From Comamonas sp. lk (lineage in GTDB: Bacteria; Pseudomonadota; Gammaproteobacteria; Burkholderiales; Burkholderiaceae_C), in contig CAMBFO010000012.1 of assembly GCA_945865675.1 (NCBI GenBank), forward strand, positions 1 through 41,686: DNA of 41,686 nucleotides. Direction: 5' to 3'. Every line of letters begins with the position of its first letter. Position 1 is the stretch's first letter. Shown one piece after another: positions 13,608 to 24,208 of this stretch. The notes beneath the pieces were generated by a model. It was not told the origin of the DNA and did no database searches. It was given only the letters and a program-made list of their open reading frames with translations. The translations under genes were made by a program, and so were the position numbers.

Positions 13608-14485
13608 GCGGCAGCTCTCTGCTCGTCAAAAGGTACGGTAGAGGTTTGCAGCGCGCTACCGGGCATGCCGTCTTTCCAGGGCAGATCGACGGGGTAGTCT
13701 TTAAGCAGGCAGTCGTCGGGCAGGCATTCGATGGGGGTGAAGTCGCGGTGCGCGATGTATTCGGGGCGCTTGTGGCGGCGAATATGGTTGCTCACCGCGC
13801 ACAGGCTCAGGTACACGGCCACGCGGTTCCAGGGCGAGAGGTTGCTGGTGGAAGCGTGCACCAGGCAGCTGTGGAACAAAATCATGGAGCCCGCTGGGCC
13901 CTTGGGGCTGACGATGCCGCCGTTTTTGCCACCGGCGCGTTCCACCAGGGAGGTGATGAGTTCATTGTCCACAGTCCACAGCGGGTAGCTGGTGGTGGAT
14001 AAGTCGTGCTTGGCCGCGACCACGCCGCGCTTGTGGCTACCGGGGATGAACATCAAGGGGCCGTTGTGCTCGTTCACATCATCCAGAAAAATCGCGACAT
14101 TCATGGCGCGTTCGGTGGGCATCATGTCGTCGTTCAGCCAGGTGCCGTAGTCTTGGTGCCATTGCCAGACGTCGCCTTCAAAAGCCATCTTGCCGTTGAT
14201 CTTGAACTGGTGCATGTACAGCTTTTCACCCAGCAGCATTTCTACCGGTTCGATCATGCGCGGATGGCGACCCAGCTTGCCAAAAGGCTTGCTCACCATG
14301 TGCGCGGCAAAGTTGGTGCGCACCGCATCGCGGCCTTTTTCGCGCACATTGAATGCATCACGTTTGGCATAGAGCTCGGGTACCGCGTCCAGCAGGGCCT
14401 GGGTTTCCTCGGACGAAAACTGACGCGGGAAAAAGAGGTAACCGTCACGGTCAAACTGGGCTAGTTGCTCGGGCGTCAGTTTCAT
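13604..14485 (-). CDS. phytanoyl-CoA dioxygenase (PhyH) family Fe(II)/2-oxoglutarate oxygenase
   Basis: A 293-residue enzyme read from ATG 14485 (MKLTPEQLAQFDRDGYLFFP), the typical PhyH opening; a longer frame to 14575 adds 30 residues of Arg/Pro-rich sequence and is rejected. GAG sits about 8 bases ahead. The iron ligands are His110 and Asp112 in WQWHQDYGTW and the distal His210 in SCLVHAST; the nearby NRVAVYLS Arg would bind 2-oxoglutarate. The VWQWHQDYGTW context is like that of ectoine hydroxylase and related amino-acid or osmolyte hydroxylases. The downstream SAF-domain dehydrogenase is coupled by a 4-base overlap. The substrate is not known; a small polar molecule is more likely than phytanoyl-CoA. 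Confidence 0.88.
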   Translation of the reverse strand: MKLTPEQLAQFDRDGYLFFPRQFSSEETQALLDAVPELYAKRDAFNVREKGRDAVRTNFAAHMVSKPFGKLGRHPRMIEPVEMLLGEKLYMHQFKINGKMAFEGDVWQWHQDYGTWLNDDMMPTERAMNVAIFLDDVNEHNGPLMFIPGSHKRGVVAAKHDLSTTSYPLWTVDNELITSLVERAGGKNGGIVSPKGPAGSMILFHSCLVHASTSNLSPWNRVAVYLSLCAVSNHIRRHKRPEYIAHRDFTPIECLPDDCLLKDYPVDLPWKDGMPGSALQTSTVPFDEQRAAA

Positions 14486-14645
14486 AGCAGGCTCACTGTT
14501 CAAGGTCGCACCGGGCATGCGGCGCGTGGCTGGGAAAGGTCGTCGCACACTATATCGCGTATCCGACGCCAGCACTGCCTGCCCAAGCGGCTCGCGCGTC
14601 TAAAACGTCAACCCCCGATACCTGGATGCGCCCTCCAAGAAAGCG

Positions 14646-15620
14646 TCAATCCGAAGGCTCGTCGGGCTCGTCCACACGCGCCGGCCGCGGAACTTTTTTC
14701 AGACGCATGAGTCGCGCTTGTTCGATGGCGTCTTTTTTGACCTGGCGCTCGGCGTCCAGCTTTTCACCCGCGGCCAGCCATTGGGCAAACTCCTCAGGGC
14801 TTTCCAGCGTGATGCGACCCAAAGCGCCGCTGCGAAAGTCGTGGATCGCAATTTCGGCGGCTTTTTGCACATTGACCCGGCCACCCGATTGCAGCGCGCC
14901 CCGCCTGCGGCCCACGCCTTCCAATACTTGTTCATCACTCAGCGCTTCAGCGTCAAGCAGGCCATAGCGCGCCGCCAGCGCTTGCGGATAGTGCTGGCGC
15001 AGGTAATCCAGCAACTCCAGCGCCACTTCTTCGTCGTCAAATGCATTGCGACCGATGGCACCGCTGGCCGCCAGGTTGTAGCCGCTTTTGGCCACGATGA
15101 TGCGTGGCCACAAAACGCCAGGCGTGTCGTAGAGGTAAAAATCGTCGGCGATGGTGATGCGTTGCTCGGTTTTGGTGACACCGGCCTCGTCACCAGTTTT
15201 GGCAGCGCGCTTGCCTTTGAGGGTGTTGATCAGCGTGGACTTGCCCACGTTAGGAATACCGCAAATCAGCACGCGCATGGGTTTGGCCATGCCGCCCCGT
15301 AAGGGCGCCAGTTGGTGGCAGGCATCGACTAGGGCGCGCGCCGGTGTCGCCATGCCCGCATCCAGCGGCAAGGCGCGCACGCCGGGCATGGCGTTGTAAT
15401 GGGCCAGCCACTGGGCGGTGCGCGCCGGGTCGGCCAGGTCTTGCTTGTTCAGCACCTTGAGCGCCGGCTTGCCGCGGGTGAGTTCGGCCAGCATCGGGTT
15501 GGCGCTGGAGCCCGGCAGGCGCGCGTCCAGCAGCTCGATCACCACGTCAATCTCCCGGATGCGCTCGCCAATGGCTTTGCGCGTCAGGTGCATATGCCCG
15601 GGAAACCACTGTATCGCCAT
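14646..15620 (-). CDS. ylqF: ribosome biogenesis GTPase YlqF (RbgA)
   Basis: A circularly permuted GTPase of the large-subunit assembly type. From ATG 15620 (MAIQWFPGHMHLTRKAIGER, the standard family N-terminus) the protein has 324 residues. G4 comes first (LNKQD, residues 57-61), then G1 (GIPNVGKST, 121-129) and G3 (DTPGVLWP), the permuted order that defines the family. A C-terminal helical region of about 100 residues ends in a charged tail (RPARVDEPDEPSD). The frame is open to 15959 but the extra 113 codons overlap gshA on the same strand in another frame and have no motif. It follows gshA in the same direction with 118 bases between. Confidence 0.95.
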   Translation of the reverse strand: MAIQWFPGHMHLTRKAIGERIREIDVVIELLDARLPGSSANPMLAELTRGKPALKVLNKQDLADPARTAQWLAHYNAMPGVRALPLDAGMATPARALVDACHQLAPLRGGMAKPMRVLICGIPNVGKSTLINTLKGKRAAKTGDEAGVTKTEQRITIADDFYLYDTPGVLWPRIIVAKSGYNLAASGAIGRNAFDDEEVALELLDYLRQHYPQALAARYGLLDAEALSDEQVLEGVGRRRGALQSGGRVNVQKAAEIAIHDFRSGALGRITLESPEEFAQWLAAGEKLDAERQVKKDAIEQARLMRLKKVPRPARVDEPDEPSD

Positions 15621-15738
15621 ATTCTTGTTCTCTGTGCCGAGGGGAATGCGCGATTGTCCGGTACTTTGGCGGACGTCTATGCGCTGCTTGCGCATGGCAC
15701 TTTGCGCACCAAGCAGCGTTGAGGCGCAAGGACTGCGT

Positions 15739-17265
15739 TTAAGCCGTGGGCCGCCCCAGCCGCGCCGGCGAAAGGTATTGCTGCAAATAAGCGTCAAAAG
15801 GCAGGGTGTCTGCCGTTTCAATTTCGCGCTGTCCCTCCAACGAGGCCTGCGCCAATTGCTGGAAGTACGCCAACTCGTGCGGTTCGAGGGGGAGTGCCAG
15901 TTCCTGCGCTTTGGTTTGCTGCGAAAGACTGCGCACGAAAGCAGAGAACGATCCGCCATGGTCTTCGCGCATAACTTGCAGCACGCGGGCCGAGGGCAGG
16001 CTGTCTGGGTGCGTCAAGCCATGCTGTGCCAGCTCGACCGCTTGCGCGTACTCGCTACCGCCGTGGGCTTGGTCCAGTGCCTGGGCAACTGGGCCCAACT
16101 GGGCCACGATATCCAGACCCCAGGTGGTCAGGTCCACCATGTCATCACCCCGCTGCAATTGCAAACCGGGTTCGCGGCCCCGCTCGGCGACGCATTGCTG
16201 GTTGCGGGACATAGCCGCAATTTCGGCCGGGCTGTCCTGCGGGCTGGGCTGGCTCAGGCAGTGCAGCAAAAACACGTCCAAAAAACGCAAAGTGGAGGCG
16301 CCAATACCGACCGGCTCGAAGGGATCCAGATCCATCAAGCGCACTTCCACGTATTCCACGCCGCGTTCGCGCAGCGCGTGCAGCGGGCGCTCACCCTGGA
16401 AAATGACGCGCTTGGGCCGGATGGTGCCGTAAAACTCGTTTTCGATTTGCAGCAAACTGGTCGCCAATTGCTTAAAGCTGCCGTCGGCATGGCGTACGCC
16501 AATGTCCGCATAGGGCGCATAGGGCTCCGTCAGCGCCTGGTGCAGCGAGGCGGCATAGCCTTCCAAGCTGTTGTAGCTGACGGCCAACGCGCTTTGCGCA
16601 TCGCTTTGGTAGCCCAGGCGCCCCATGCGTAGCGAGGTGGCATACGGCAGACCCATGGTGCCGGGATGCAATTCCTGCAAAGAGTGGCTGCGGCCTTGCA
16701 CAAAAGTGGAACACACCGCAGGCGAGGCGCCAAACAAATACAAAAGCAAAAACGCATGGCGGCGGAAATTGCGTATCAGCGCGAAATAGTCCTGGCTGGA
16801 TACCTCGGGCAAAGACCAGTTGTAGTGGATGCCCGAGATGGTTTGCATGCGCCGCCCGTAGCGGTAGCCCAGACCGCTGCGGTACACGGTTTTGGCCTGG
16901 CCCACGTTAGAACTGCCGTACTGGCCCAGCGGAATCGCATCGTCAGCAGGCAAGCCGCAGGGCATGCTGGAGACCCAGAGCATTTCTTCGCCCATGGATG
17001 CCAATGTGTAGTTCTGCACGCGGCGCAGTTCGCCCAGGCAGTCTTCAATGCCCGCATGCACGCCGGTAATTAACTCGATCTGGGATTCGCTGAAGTCGGT
17101 GGTGATATGCGGATGCGTCAGCGCCGAGCCCAGCGCTTGCGGATGGGGTGTGGCCGCCAATGCGCCGCTGCTCAAGGAGCGCAAGCTCTCTTTTTCAATA
17201 CCCCGGCGTATGCCCTGCAGTTGTTGCGCCGCAAAGCCTTCACGGGCCCAATTGCTTTCACTCAT
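15739..17265 (-). CDS. gshA: glutamate-cysteine ligase
   Basis: First enzyme of glutathione synthesis, joining the gamma-carboxyl of glutamate to cysteine with ATP. The 508-residue product (start at ATG 17265, MSESNWAREGFA) is close to the E. coli-type enzyme (518 aa). Features seen: the RGIEKESLR segment near the N-terminus (E/K-rich ATP/Mg site), TDFSESQIELIT (about 74-85), ISGIHYNWSLPE, and FYGTIRPKR / YVEVRLMDLDPFEPVG, all conserved in the GshA family. A longer frame to 17346 adds 27 residues upstream, which is not needed. The gene lies upstream of ylqF and is co-directional. Confidence 0.96.
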   Translation of the reverse strand: MSESNWAREGFAAQQLQGIRRGIEKESLRSLSSGALAATPHPQALGSALTHPHITTDFSESQIELITGVHAGIEDCLGELRRVQNYTLASMGEEMLWVSSMPCGLPADDAIPLGQYGSSNVGQAKTVYRSGLGYRYGRRMQTISGIHYNWSLPEVSSQDYFALIRNFRRHAFLLLYLFGASPAVCSTFVQGRSHSLQELHPGTMGLPYATSLRMGRLGYQSDAQSALAVSYNSLEGYAASLHQALTEPYAPYADIGVRHADGSFKQLATSLLQIENEFYGTIRPKRVIFQGERPLHALRERGVEYVEVRLMDLDPFEPVGIGASTLRFLDVFLLHCLSQPSPQDSPAEIAAMSRNQQCVAERGREPGLQLQRGDDMVDLTTWGLDIVAQLGPVAQALDQAHGGSEYAQAVELAQHGLTHPDSLPSARVLQVMREDHGGSFSAFVRSLSQQTKAQELALPLEPHELAYFQQLAQASLEGQREIETADTLPFDAYLQQYLSPARLGRPTA

Positions 17266-17424
17266 GCCAGTCGGCCCTTTTAATTTTTCGCTCGTACTGA
17301 AGGTAGCACAGTAAGGTGTAACTGGGGTGAACGGCACCGATTGCAAGAGCGCCGCACTGGGGAATAGATGGGAAGGCGCGCAAGCGCGCGCTTTTGGCGC
17401 TAGGGCAAGGGGTTAGCGCGCAGA

Positions 17425-18333
17425 TTAACGCAGGTGCCGCCCGGCGCGGCCTATTTCATGTGCGCCCTGGGCAGCCCCGCTGGCAGGGATTTGGAACTTC
17501 GCGGTATCGACAACTTCGGTCAATTGGGCCTGCAATCGTTCGTCCGCACCCTCGCCTAAACCAATCCAGCTACCTTCGCTCAGCGTGATATGGGCCGCTT
17601 CGACGCTGCCAGCACCAGCACACAAAATCGTACGGGTGGGCGCGTCCTGGGCCACGAGCGCCAGCATGGCCGGCACCACCGCCTCAGGCTGCAAGGCGGC
17701 AAGCACCGGCTCGGGCATCAAGCCGGCAGTCATGCGCGTAGCGGCGGTGGGCGCCAGACAATTGACGTGAATACTGCTTTTTGCACCTTCTATGGACAGC
17801 GTCTGCATCAGCCCGACCAGCGCCATCTTGGCCGCGCTATAGTTGCTCTGCCCAAAATTTCCGTACAGGCCGCTGCTGGAAGTCGTCATCAGGATGCGGC
17901 CGTATTTTTGCGCAATCATGTGCGGCCAGACGGCTTTGCTGCAATGGACCGCGCCCATGAGATGCACTTCCAGCACCAGGCGGAAGTCGTCCAGTTCCAT
18001 CTTGGCAAAACTTTTGTCCCGCAGGATGCCGGCGTTATTGACCAAAATATCGATACGGCCCCAGGCGCCCATGGTTTCTTGCACCAGGGCCTGCACCGCC
18101 ACGAAATCGGTAACCGATGCGCTATTGGCCATGGCCGTACCGCCGGCAGCACGGATTTCGGCCACCACCGCCTCAGCAGCCGTGGCCGAGCCACCCGATC
18201 CGTCAACGGCGCCACCCAGGTCATTGACCACCACTTTGGCACCGCGTGCAGCCAAGGCCAAGGCGTGCAAGCGCCCCAAACCACCGCCCGCGCCAGTCAC
18301 AATCGCTACACGGTCTTTGAAATCTATAGGCAT
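17425..18333 (-). CDS. short-chain dehydrogenase/reductase (hydroxyacyl-CoA dehydrogenase-like)
   Basis: A 302-residue SDR read from ATG 18333 (MPIDFKDRVAIVTGAGGGLG). The cofactor motif TGAGGGLG is at 14-21, VVVNDLGG at about 45-52 indicates NAD preference, NNAG follows, and the catalytic Ser/Tyr/Lys set is TTSSSGLYGNFGQSNYSAAK. The VVNDLGGAVDGSG opening and about 50 additional C-terminal residues resemble the SDR domain of multifunctional beta-oxidation enzyme type 2, which oxidises 3-hydroxyacyl-CoA. Role in acyl-CoA metabolism is inferred. The longer frame to 18423 overlaps the divergent promoter region of the NUDIX gene and is not used. Confidence 0.9.
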   Translation of the reverse strand: MPIDFKDRVAIVTGAGGGLGRLHALALAARGAKVVVNDLGGAVDGSGGSATAAEAVVAEIRAAGGTAMANSASVTDFVAVQALVQETMGAWGRIDILVNNAGILRDKSFAKMELDDFRLVLEVHLMGAVHCSKAVWPHMIAQKYGRILMTTSSSGLYGNFGQSNYSAAKMALVGLMQTLSIEGAKSSIHVNCLAPTAATRMTAGLMPEPVLAALQPEAVVPAMLALVAQDAPTRTILCAGAGSVEAAHITLSEGSWIGLGEGADERLQAQLTEVVDTAKFQIPASGAAQGAHEIGRAGRHLR

Positions 18334-18440
18334 AAGATGTCCTGCAAGAAATAGGAGCTGTGCACCCTGCGCAGCCAAACCGCCAACTCTACTGCAAGCC
18401 TCAGGGCTACTAAGCCAAGACACGCAACTAAAGCGACATC

Positions 18441-19322
18441 ATGGAACTGAACTCCGAAATCCCCACCGCCCCGCCCCGTGATGCCGCCACCGTCGTGATA
18501 TTGCGCGATGGCCCCCAAGGGCCGGAAGTGTTTTTGGTCAAGCGCCACGGCCTGTCGGACGTCTTGGGTGGCGCCTATGTGTTTCCCGGCGGCAAGATGG
18601 ACGCAGCCGATAGTGCACCCGGGCACCATGCTTACCTGGACCAAAGCCCTCACCAATTGCACGCCGCTTTGGGGGAGACCGATACCACGCCAGAAACCGC
18701 CTGCGGCCTTTTTATCGCTGCGCTGCGCGAAACCTACGAAGAAGCGGGCGTGCTGTTTGCGCAAAACGCCCAAAACGTAAACCACCAAGCCACGCCAGAG
18801 GTGGCCGGTGCGGGCAAGGGCAGTGACTTTCACCAGCGCCTGCAAAGCGGTAGCTTGCACTTACAAACCTTGGCGGTGCATCCCTGGTCGCGCTGGATTA
18901 CGCCGCGCATGCCCTCGGTGACGAATAAGCGCTTTGACACCCGGTTCTTTATCTCGGTCATGCCAGCGGGCCAGCACGCAGCACATGATGACTTTGAAGC
19001 CACCGAAAGCGCCTGGTTGCGCCCGCGCGCTGCGCTGGAGCAATATTGGGAGCGCGAGATTGAGTTGGCGCCGCCGCAAATCATGAGCCTGGCGCATTTG
19101 TCGCGTTACCACAGTGCGGAACAAGCCATGGCAGCCGCCCGGGCGGCTATGCCACCGGTCATCATGCCCGAGGCCTTCCATGAAAACGAGGAGCGCGTGA
19201 TCTGCTACCCAGGCCACGCGCGCCACCCCATCGGGCAGCGCGCCTTGCCCGGCCCGCTGCAACTGTTCTGGCGCAACAAGCGCTTTGAGCCCGAGGGCGG
19301 TTTTGAAGCGCTCTTTACTTAA
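18441..19322 (+). CDS. NUDIX hydrolase
   Basis: A 293-residue NUDIX protein. The Nudix box is split by an insertion: FPGGKMDAADS (about residues 48-58) contributes the glycines and RETYEEAGVLF (about 96-106) the REUXEEXGU metal site. The VFLVKRHGLSDVLGGAYVFPG strand before it is typical. This spacing resembles the NUDT19/NUDT7-like group, members of which hydrolyse CoA diesters, so a CoA or acyl-CoA pyrophosphatase is possible; the neighbouring SDR looks like an acyl-CoA enzyme and is divergent. ATG 18441 is the only start that gives the full N-terminus. It converges with katG. Confidence 0.87.
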   Translation: MELNSEIPTAPPRDAATVVILRDGPQGPEVFLVKRHGLSDVLGGAYVFPGGKMDAADSAPGHHAYLDQSPHQLHAALGETDTTPETACGLFIAALRETYEEAGVLFAQNAQNVNHQATPEVAGAGKGSDFHQRLQSGSLHLQTLAVHPWSRWITPRMPSVTNKRFDTRFFISVMPAGQHAAHDDFEATESAWLRPRAALEQYWEREIELAPPQIMSLAHLSRYHSAEQAMAAARAAMPPVIMPEAFHENEERVICYPGHARHPIGQRALPGPLQLFWRNKRFEPEGGFEALFT

Positions 19323-19445
19323 AGCTTTATCGCCTCAAAGCAAAAACGCTGGCGGAGCCCCAAAAACCTTGGACTCGCACCAGCGCCAAAAGTGAAGACT
19401 TGGTTTTTATAGACCCCCCGCCTCAGCAGAGACAGGGGGATGCCA

Positions 19446-21704
<2,259 letters not shown>

Positions 21705-21820
21705 TTATCCGGGTGCAAGCACCATGGCTAGAGGCGGCCTTAAAAATTGAGGATAGAAAACTACACACTGAGCCCAGCGTCCGCACCCTTGGTGCCCTGC
21801 AGCCCCCATTCTGTGCTCAG

Positions 21821-21857
21821 CTATCAACTTTACTAATTGATTGTCTTAATCTATCAA
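21821..21857 (-). promoter_or_regulatory. repeat element upstream of katG, possible OxyR-type operator
   Basis: CTATCAA occurs at 21821-21827 and again at 21851-21857, exactly 30 bases apart, with TTGAT in the opposite orientation between them (21837-21841). On the katG strand this reads TTGATAG, an inverted ATCAA, and TTGATAG again; the ATAG half-sites recall OxyR binding sites, but spacing does not fit the full OxyR consensus. It lies about 160-195 bases before the katG start. The surrounding 21663-22021 stretch has no gene that I can support and is otherwise unremarkable. Confidence 0.35.
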
Positions 21858-22021
21858 ATAGCCAAGTCCAATTCCGCTTCACCATCTTACTTGCGCCCCG
21901 TGATGCATGCCTTGGAAAAGCCCAATCGGGCAGGCGTGAACAAGATTACCCGGCGAACATGACAATTGCTTCTCATAGGGTCGCCAGTCTGCCGGATGGA
22001 CTGTAGGTCTGGTGTGGCAGC

Positions 22022-22055
22022 CAAAAAAACCCCACAAACACTGGTTTTGCGGGGC
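22022..22055 (-). terminator. rho-independent terminator after tctA
   Basis: On the minus strand, CCCC-G-CAAA, a short loop and TTTG-T-GGGG form a stem (about 22030-22054) followed by a run of seven T (22023-22029). It starts about 35 bases after the tctA stop and points the same way. This marks the end of the FAH-tctB-tctA unit. Confidence 0.85.
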
Positions 22056-22089
22056 TCTTGGTAGACCGGGTCGGGCAATGCCCGCAAAC

Positions 22090-23601
22090 TCAATCTTCGA
22101 CAAACGCCTCTTCGCGCTTGGCCTTGATCGACGGCAGGAACACAATGCTTAAGAGAATGACCGCTCCAAGCAAGAGGCTGGCCGACAGCGGGCGGGTAAT
22201 AAACACCGACCAGTCGCCACGCGAGAGCAGTAGTGCCCGGCGCAAATACTCTTCCATCATCGGGCCCAAAATAAAGCCCAGTAGCAAAGGCGCAGGCTCG
22301 GTGCCCAGCTTGATAAAGATGTAGCCGATGCAGCCGAAGATAGCTACCATCCAAATATCGAAAGTAGTGTTGTTGGTGGAATACACACCTATGGCGCAAA
22401 ACAAGACGATCGAGGGGAATAACCAGCGGTAGGGTACGGTGAGTAATTTGATCCAGATGCCAATCAGCGGCAGGTTCAAAATCACCAGCATCAAGTTGCC
22501 GATCCACATGGAGGCAATCAGGCCCCAAAACAACTCGGGGTTGCTGGTCATCACCTGCGGACCGGGCTGGATATTGTGAATCGTCATCGCGCCCACCATC
22601 AAGGCCATCACCGCATTGGGCGGGATGCCCAGGGTCAGCAGCGGAATAAACGAGGTTTGCGCGCCCGCGTTATTGGCCGCTTCAGGGGCGGCCACGCCAC
22701 GGATATTGCCCTTGCCAAAAGGCGCTTCTCCGGGACGCAAGGCGGTTTTCTTTTCTAGCGTGTAAGCCGCAAACGCCGCCATCACCGCGCCGCCGCCGGG
22801 CAGGATACCCAGCAGCGAACCCAAGGCAGTGCCACGCAAAACCGCTGGGATCATATTGCGAAAATCTTCTTTGGTTGGCAATAAGCCGGACACCGAGGCA
22901 GTGAACACTTCGCGCTCGTTTTCGTTTTTAGACAGGTTGCTGATGATCTCGCCGTAACCAAAAACCCCCATGGCAATGACGATAAAGCCGATGCCATCGG
23001 TCAATTCAGGCACGTCCAGACTAAAACGCGCCACGCCCGAGTTCACGTCGGTGCCGACCATGCCCAACAGCAGGCCCAGCACAATCATGGCCACCGCTTT
23101 AATGAGCGAGCCCGAAGCCAGCACCACCGCACCAATCAGACCCAAAATCATGAGAGAGAAATACTCCGCAGGGCCAAATTTAAAGGCCAATTCGGTCAGC
23201 GGCGCGGCGAAGGCGGCCAAAATCAAAGTGCCTACGCAACCGGCGAAAAACGAACCCAAGCCTGCGGCCGCCAGCGCCGGACCGGCGCGGCCATTACGCG
23301 CCATCTGGTAGCCGTCGATGACCGTCACTACCGAAGAAGACTCGCCCGGTAGGTTGACCAAAATCGCGGTAGTAGAGCCGCCGTATTGGGCGCCGTAATA
23401 AATACCGGCCAGCATGATCAGCGCCGCCACCGGGGGCAGCGCATAAGTGGCAGGCAACAACATGGCAATCGTGGCCAGCGGCCCGATGCCCGGCAAGACG
23501 CCGATCAGCGTGCCCAAAAGGCAACCGGTAAAGGCGTAAGCCAGGTTTTGCAGCGTGAACGCGACCCCGAAACCCAGGGCGAGGTTATTGAATAAATCCA
23601 T
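22090..23601 (-). CDS. tctA: tripartite tricarboxylate transporter large permease TctA
   Basis: A 503-residue inner-membrane permease with about 11-12 hydrophobic helices. The glycine-rich entry motif LLGTLIGVLPGIGPLATIAM is in the first helix pair (about 28-47), and a second inverted-repeat-like GSLLGILPGGGAVMAAF lies in the middle, both conserved in TctA. With the small subunit TctB it forms the permease that accepts citrate or another carboxylate from a periplasmic TctC (Bug) protein, driven by an ion gradient. AAGGAG lies 6 bases before ATG 23601. tctB is 9 bases upstream. No tctC gene is in this window. Confidence 0.95.
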   Translation of the reverse strand: MDLFNNLALGFGVAFTLQNLAYAFTGCLLGTLIGVLPGIGPLATIAMLLPATYALPPVAALIMLAGIYYGAQYGGSTTAILVNLPGESSSVVTVIDGYQMARNGRAGPALAAAGLGSFFAGCVGTLILAAFAAPLTELAFKFGPAEYFSLMILGLIGAVVLASGSLIKAVAMIVLGLLLGMVGTDVNSGVARFSLDVPELTDGIGFIVIAMGVFGYGEIISNLSKNENEREVFTASVSGLLPTKEDFRNMIPAVLRGTALGSLLGILPGGGAVMAAFAAYTLEKKTALRPGEAPFGKGNIRGVAAPEAANNAGAQTSFIPLLTLGIPPNAVMALMVGAMTIHNIQPGPQVMTSNPELFWGLIASMWIGNLMLVILNLPLIGIWIKLLTVPYRWLFPSIVLFCAIGVYSTNNTTFDIWMVAIFGCIGYIFIKLGTEPAPLLLGFILGPMMEEYLRRALLLSRGDWSVFITRPLSASLLLGAVILLSIVFLPSIKAKREEAFVED

Positions 23602-23610
23602 GGCGGCTCC

Positions 23611-24099
23611 TTAACGGGTCAAAAAGGTCGGCCAGACCGGGAACTGCAGCTTCAGCAGCATGATGAATGCGGCATAGCTAAACAAGGAAAGTAGGACCGC
23701 AAGAATCAGCACTTCTTTGAATTTAAATTCATCGCCCGCATTACTCGCCACAAAGGTCAGGGCAAAAATCCCAAAAATCAAACCCATGGGCGGAAGGCCG
23801 ATACTGGGCAGGCCGCCAATCGAGGCGCCAAAAACCAAATTGCCCGCAATGATGAATACCAGCGGCTTCCAAGCAATACGGCCCACTGGATCGCCATCGG
23901 CCGTCTCCACGACCAAGGCCGTGATGGTGACAATCAAGCCCAGAACAGCCAATAGCACGCCCAGCACCATGGGGAAATAACCTGGCCCCATGCGGGCGCC
24001 GGTGCCGACGGAATAGCTACCTGCACCCCAAGCAAATGCCAGTCCTACCAGCAAAAACATGAGGCCCGCAAAGAAGTCTTTTTGACTTTTTATTTGCAT
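23611..24099 (-). CDS. tctB: tripartite tricarboxylate transporter small subunit TctB
   Basis: A 162-residue membrane protein with four hydrophobic helices (for example FFAGLMFLLVGLAFAWG, FPMVLGVLLAVLGLIVTI, LVFIIAGNLVFGASIG, GLIFGIFALTFVASN), the usual TctB layout with the GTGARMGPGYFP loop after the first helix. ATG 24099 (MQIKSQKDFF) is chosen because AGGAG is 7 bases upstream; a start at 24120 would put seven more residues ahead. The stop is 9 bases before the tctA start. Confidence 0.9.
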   Translation of the reverse strand: MQIKSQKDFFAGLMFLLVGLAFAWGAGSYSVGTGARMGPGYFPMVLGVLLAVLGLIVTITALVVETADGDPVGRIAWKPLVFIIAGNLVFGASIGGLPSIGLPPMGLIFGIFALTFVASNAGDEFKFKEVLILAVLLSLFSYAAFIMLLKLQFPVWPTFLTR

Positions 24100-24208
24100 T
24101 CTTTGTCTCCTGAACGTCAATTGAAGTGGCGCGATTCTGCACTAATTCGTAAATGCTTAAAAATGCGGCAATTAAGCTAGGGTATCGCGCTTTACACCGA
24201 GACGCTTA

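Noticed and set aside
15621-15959. N-terminal extension of YlqF
   Set aside because: The added 113 codons overlap gshA in another frame and the family N-terminus is MAIQWFPGHM.
19414-19439. CCCCC...GGGGG hairpin between the NUDIX gene and katG
   Set aside because: Inner pairing is poor and no T-run follows on either strand, so a terminator is not supported.
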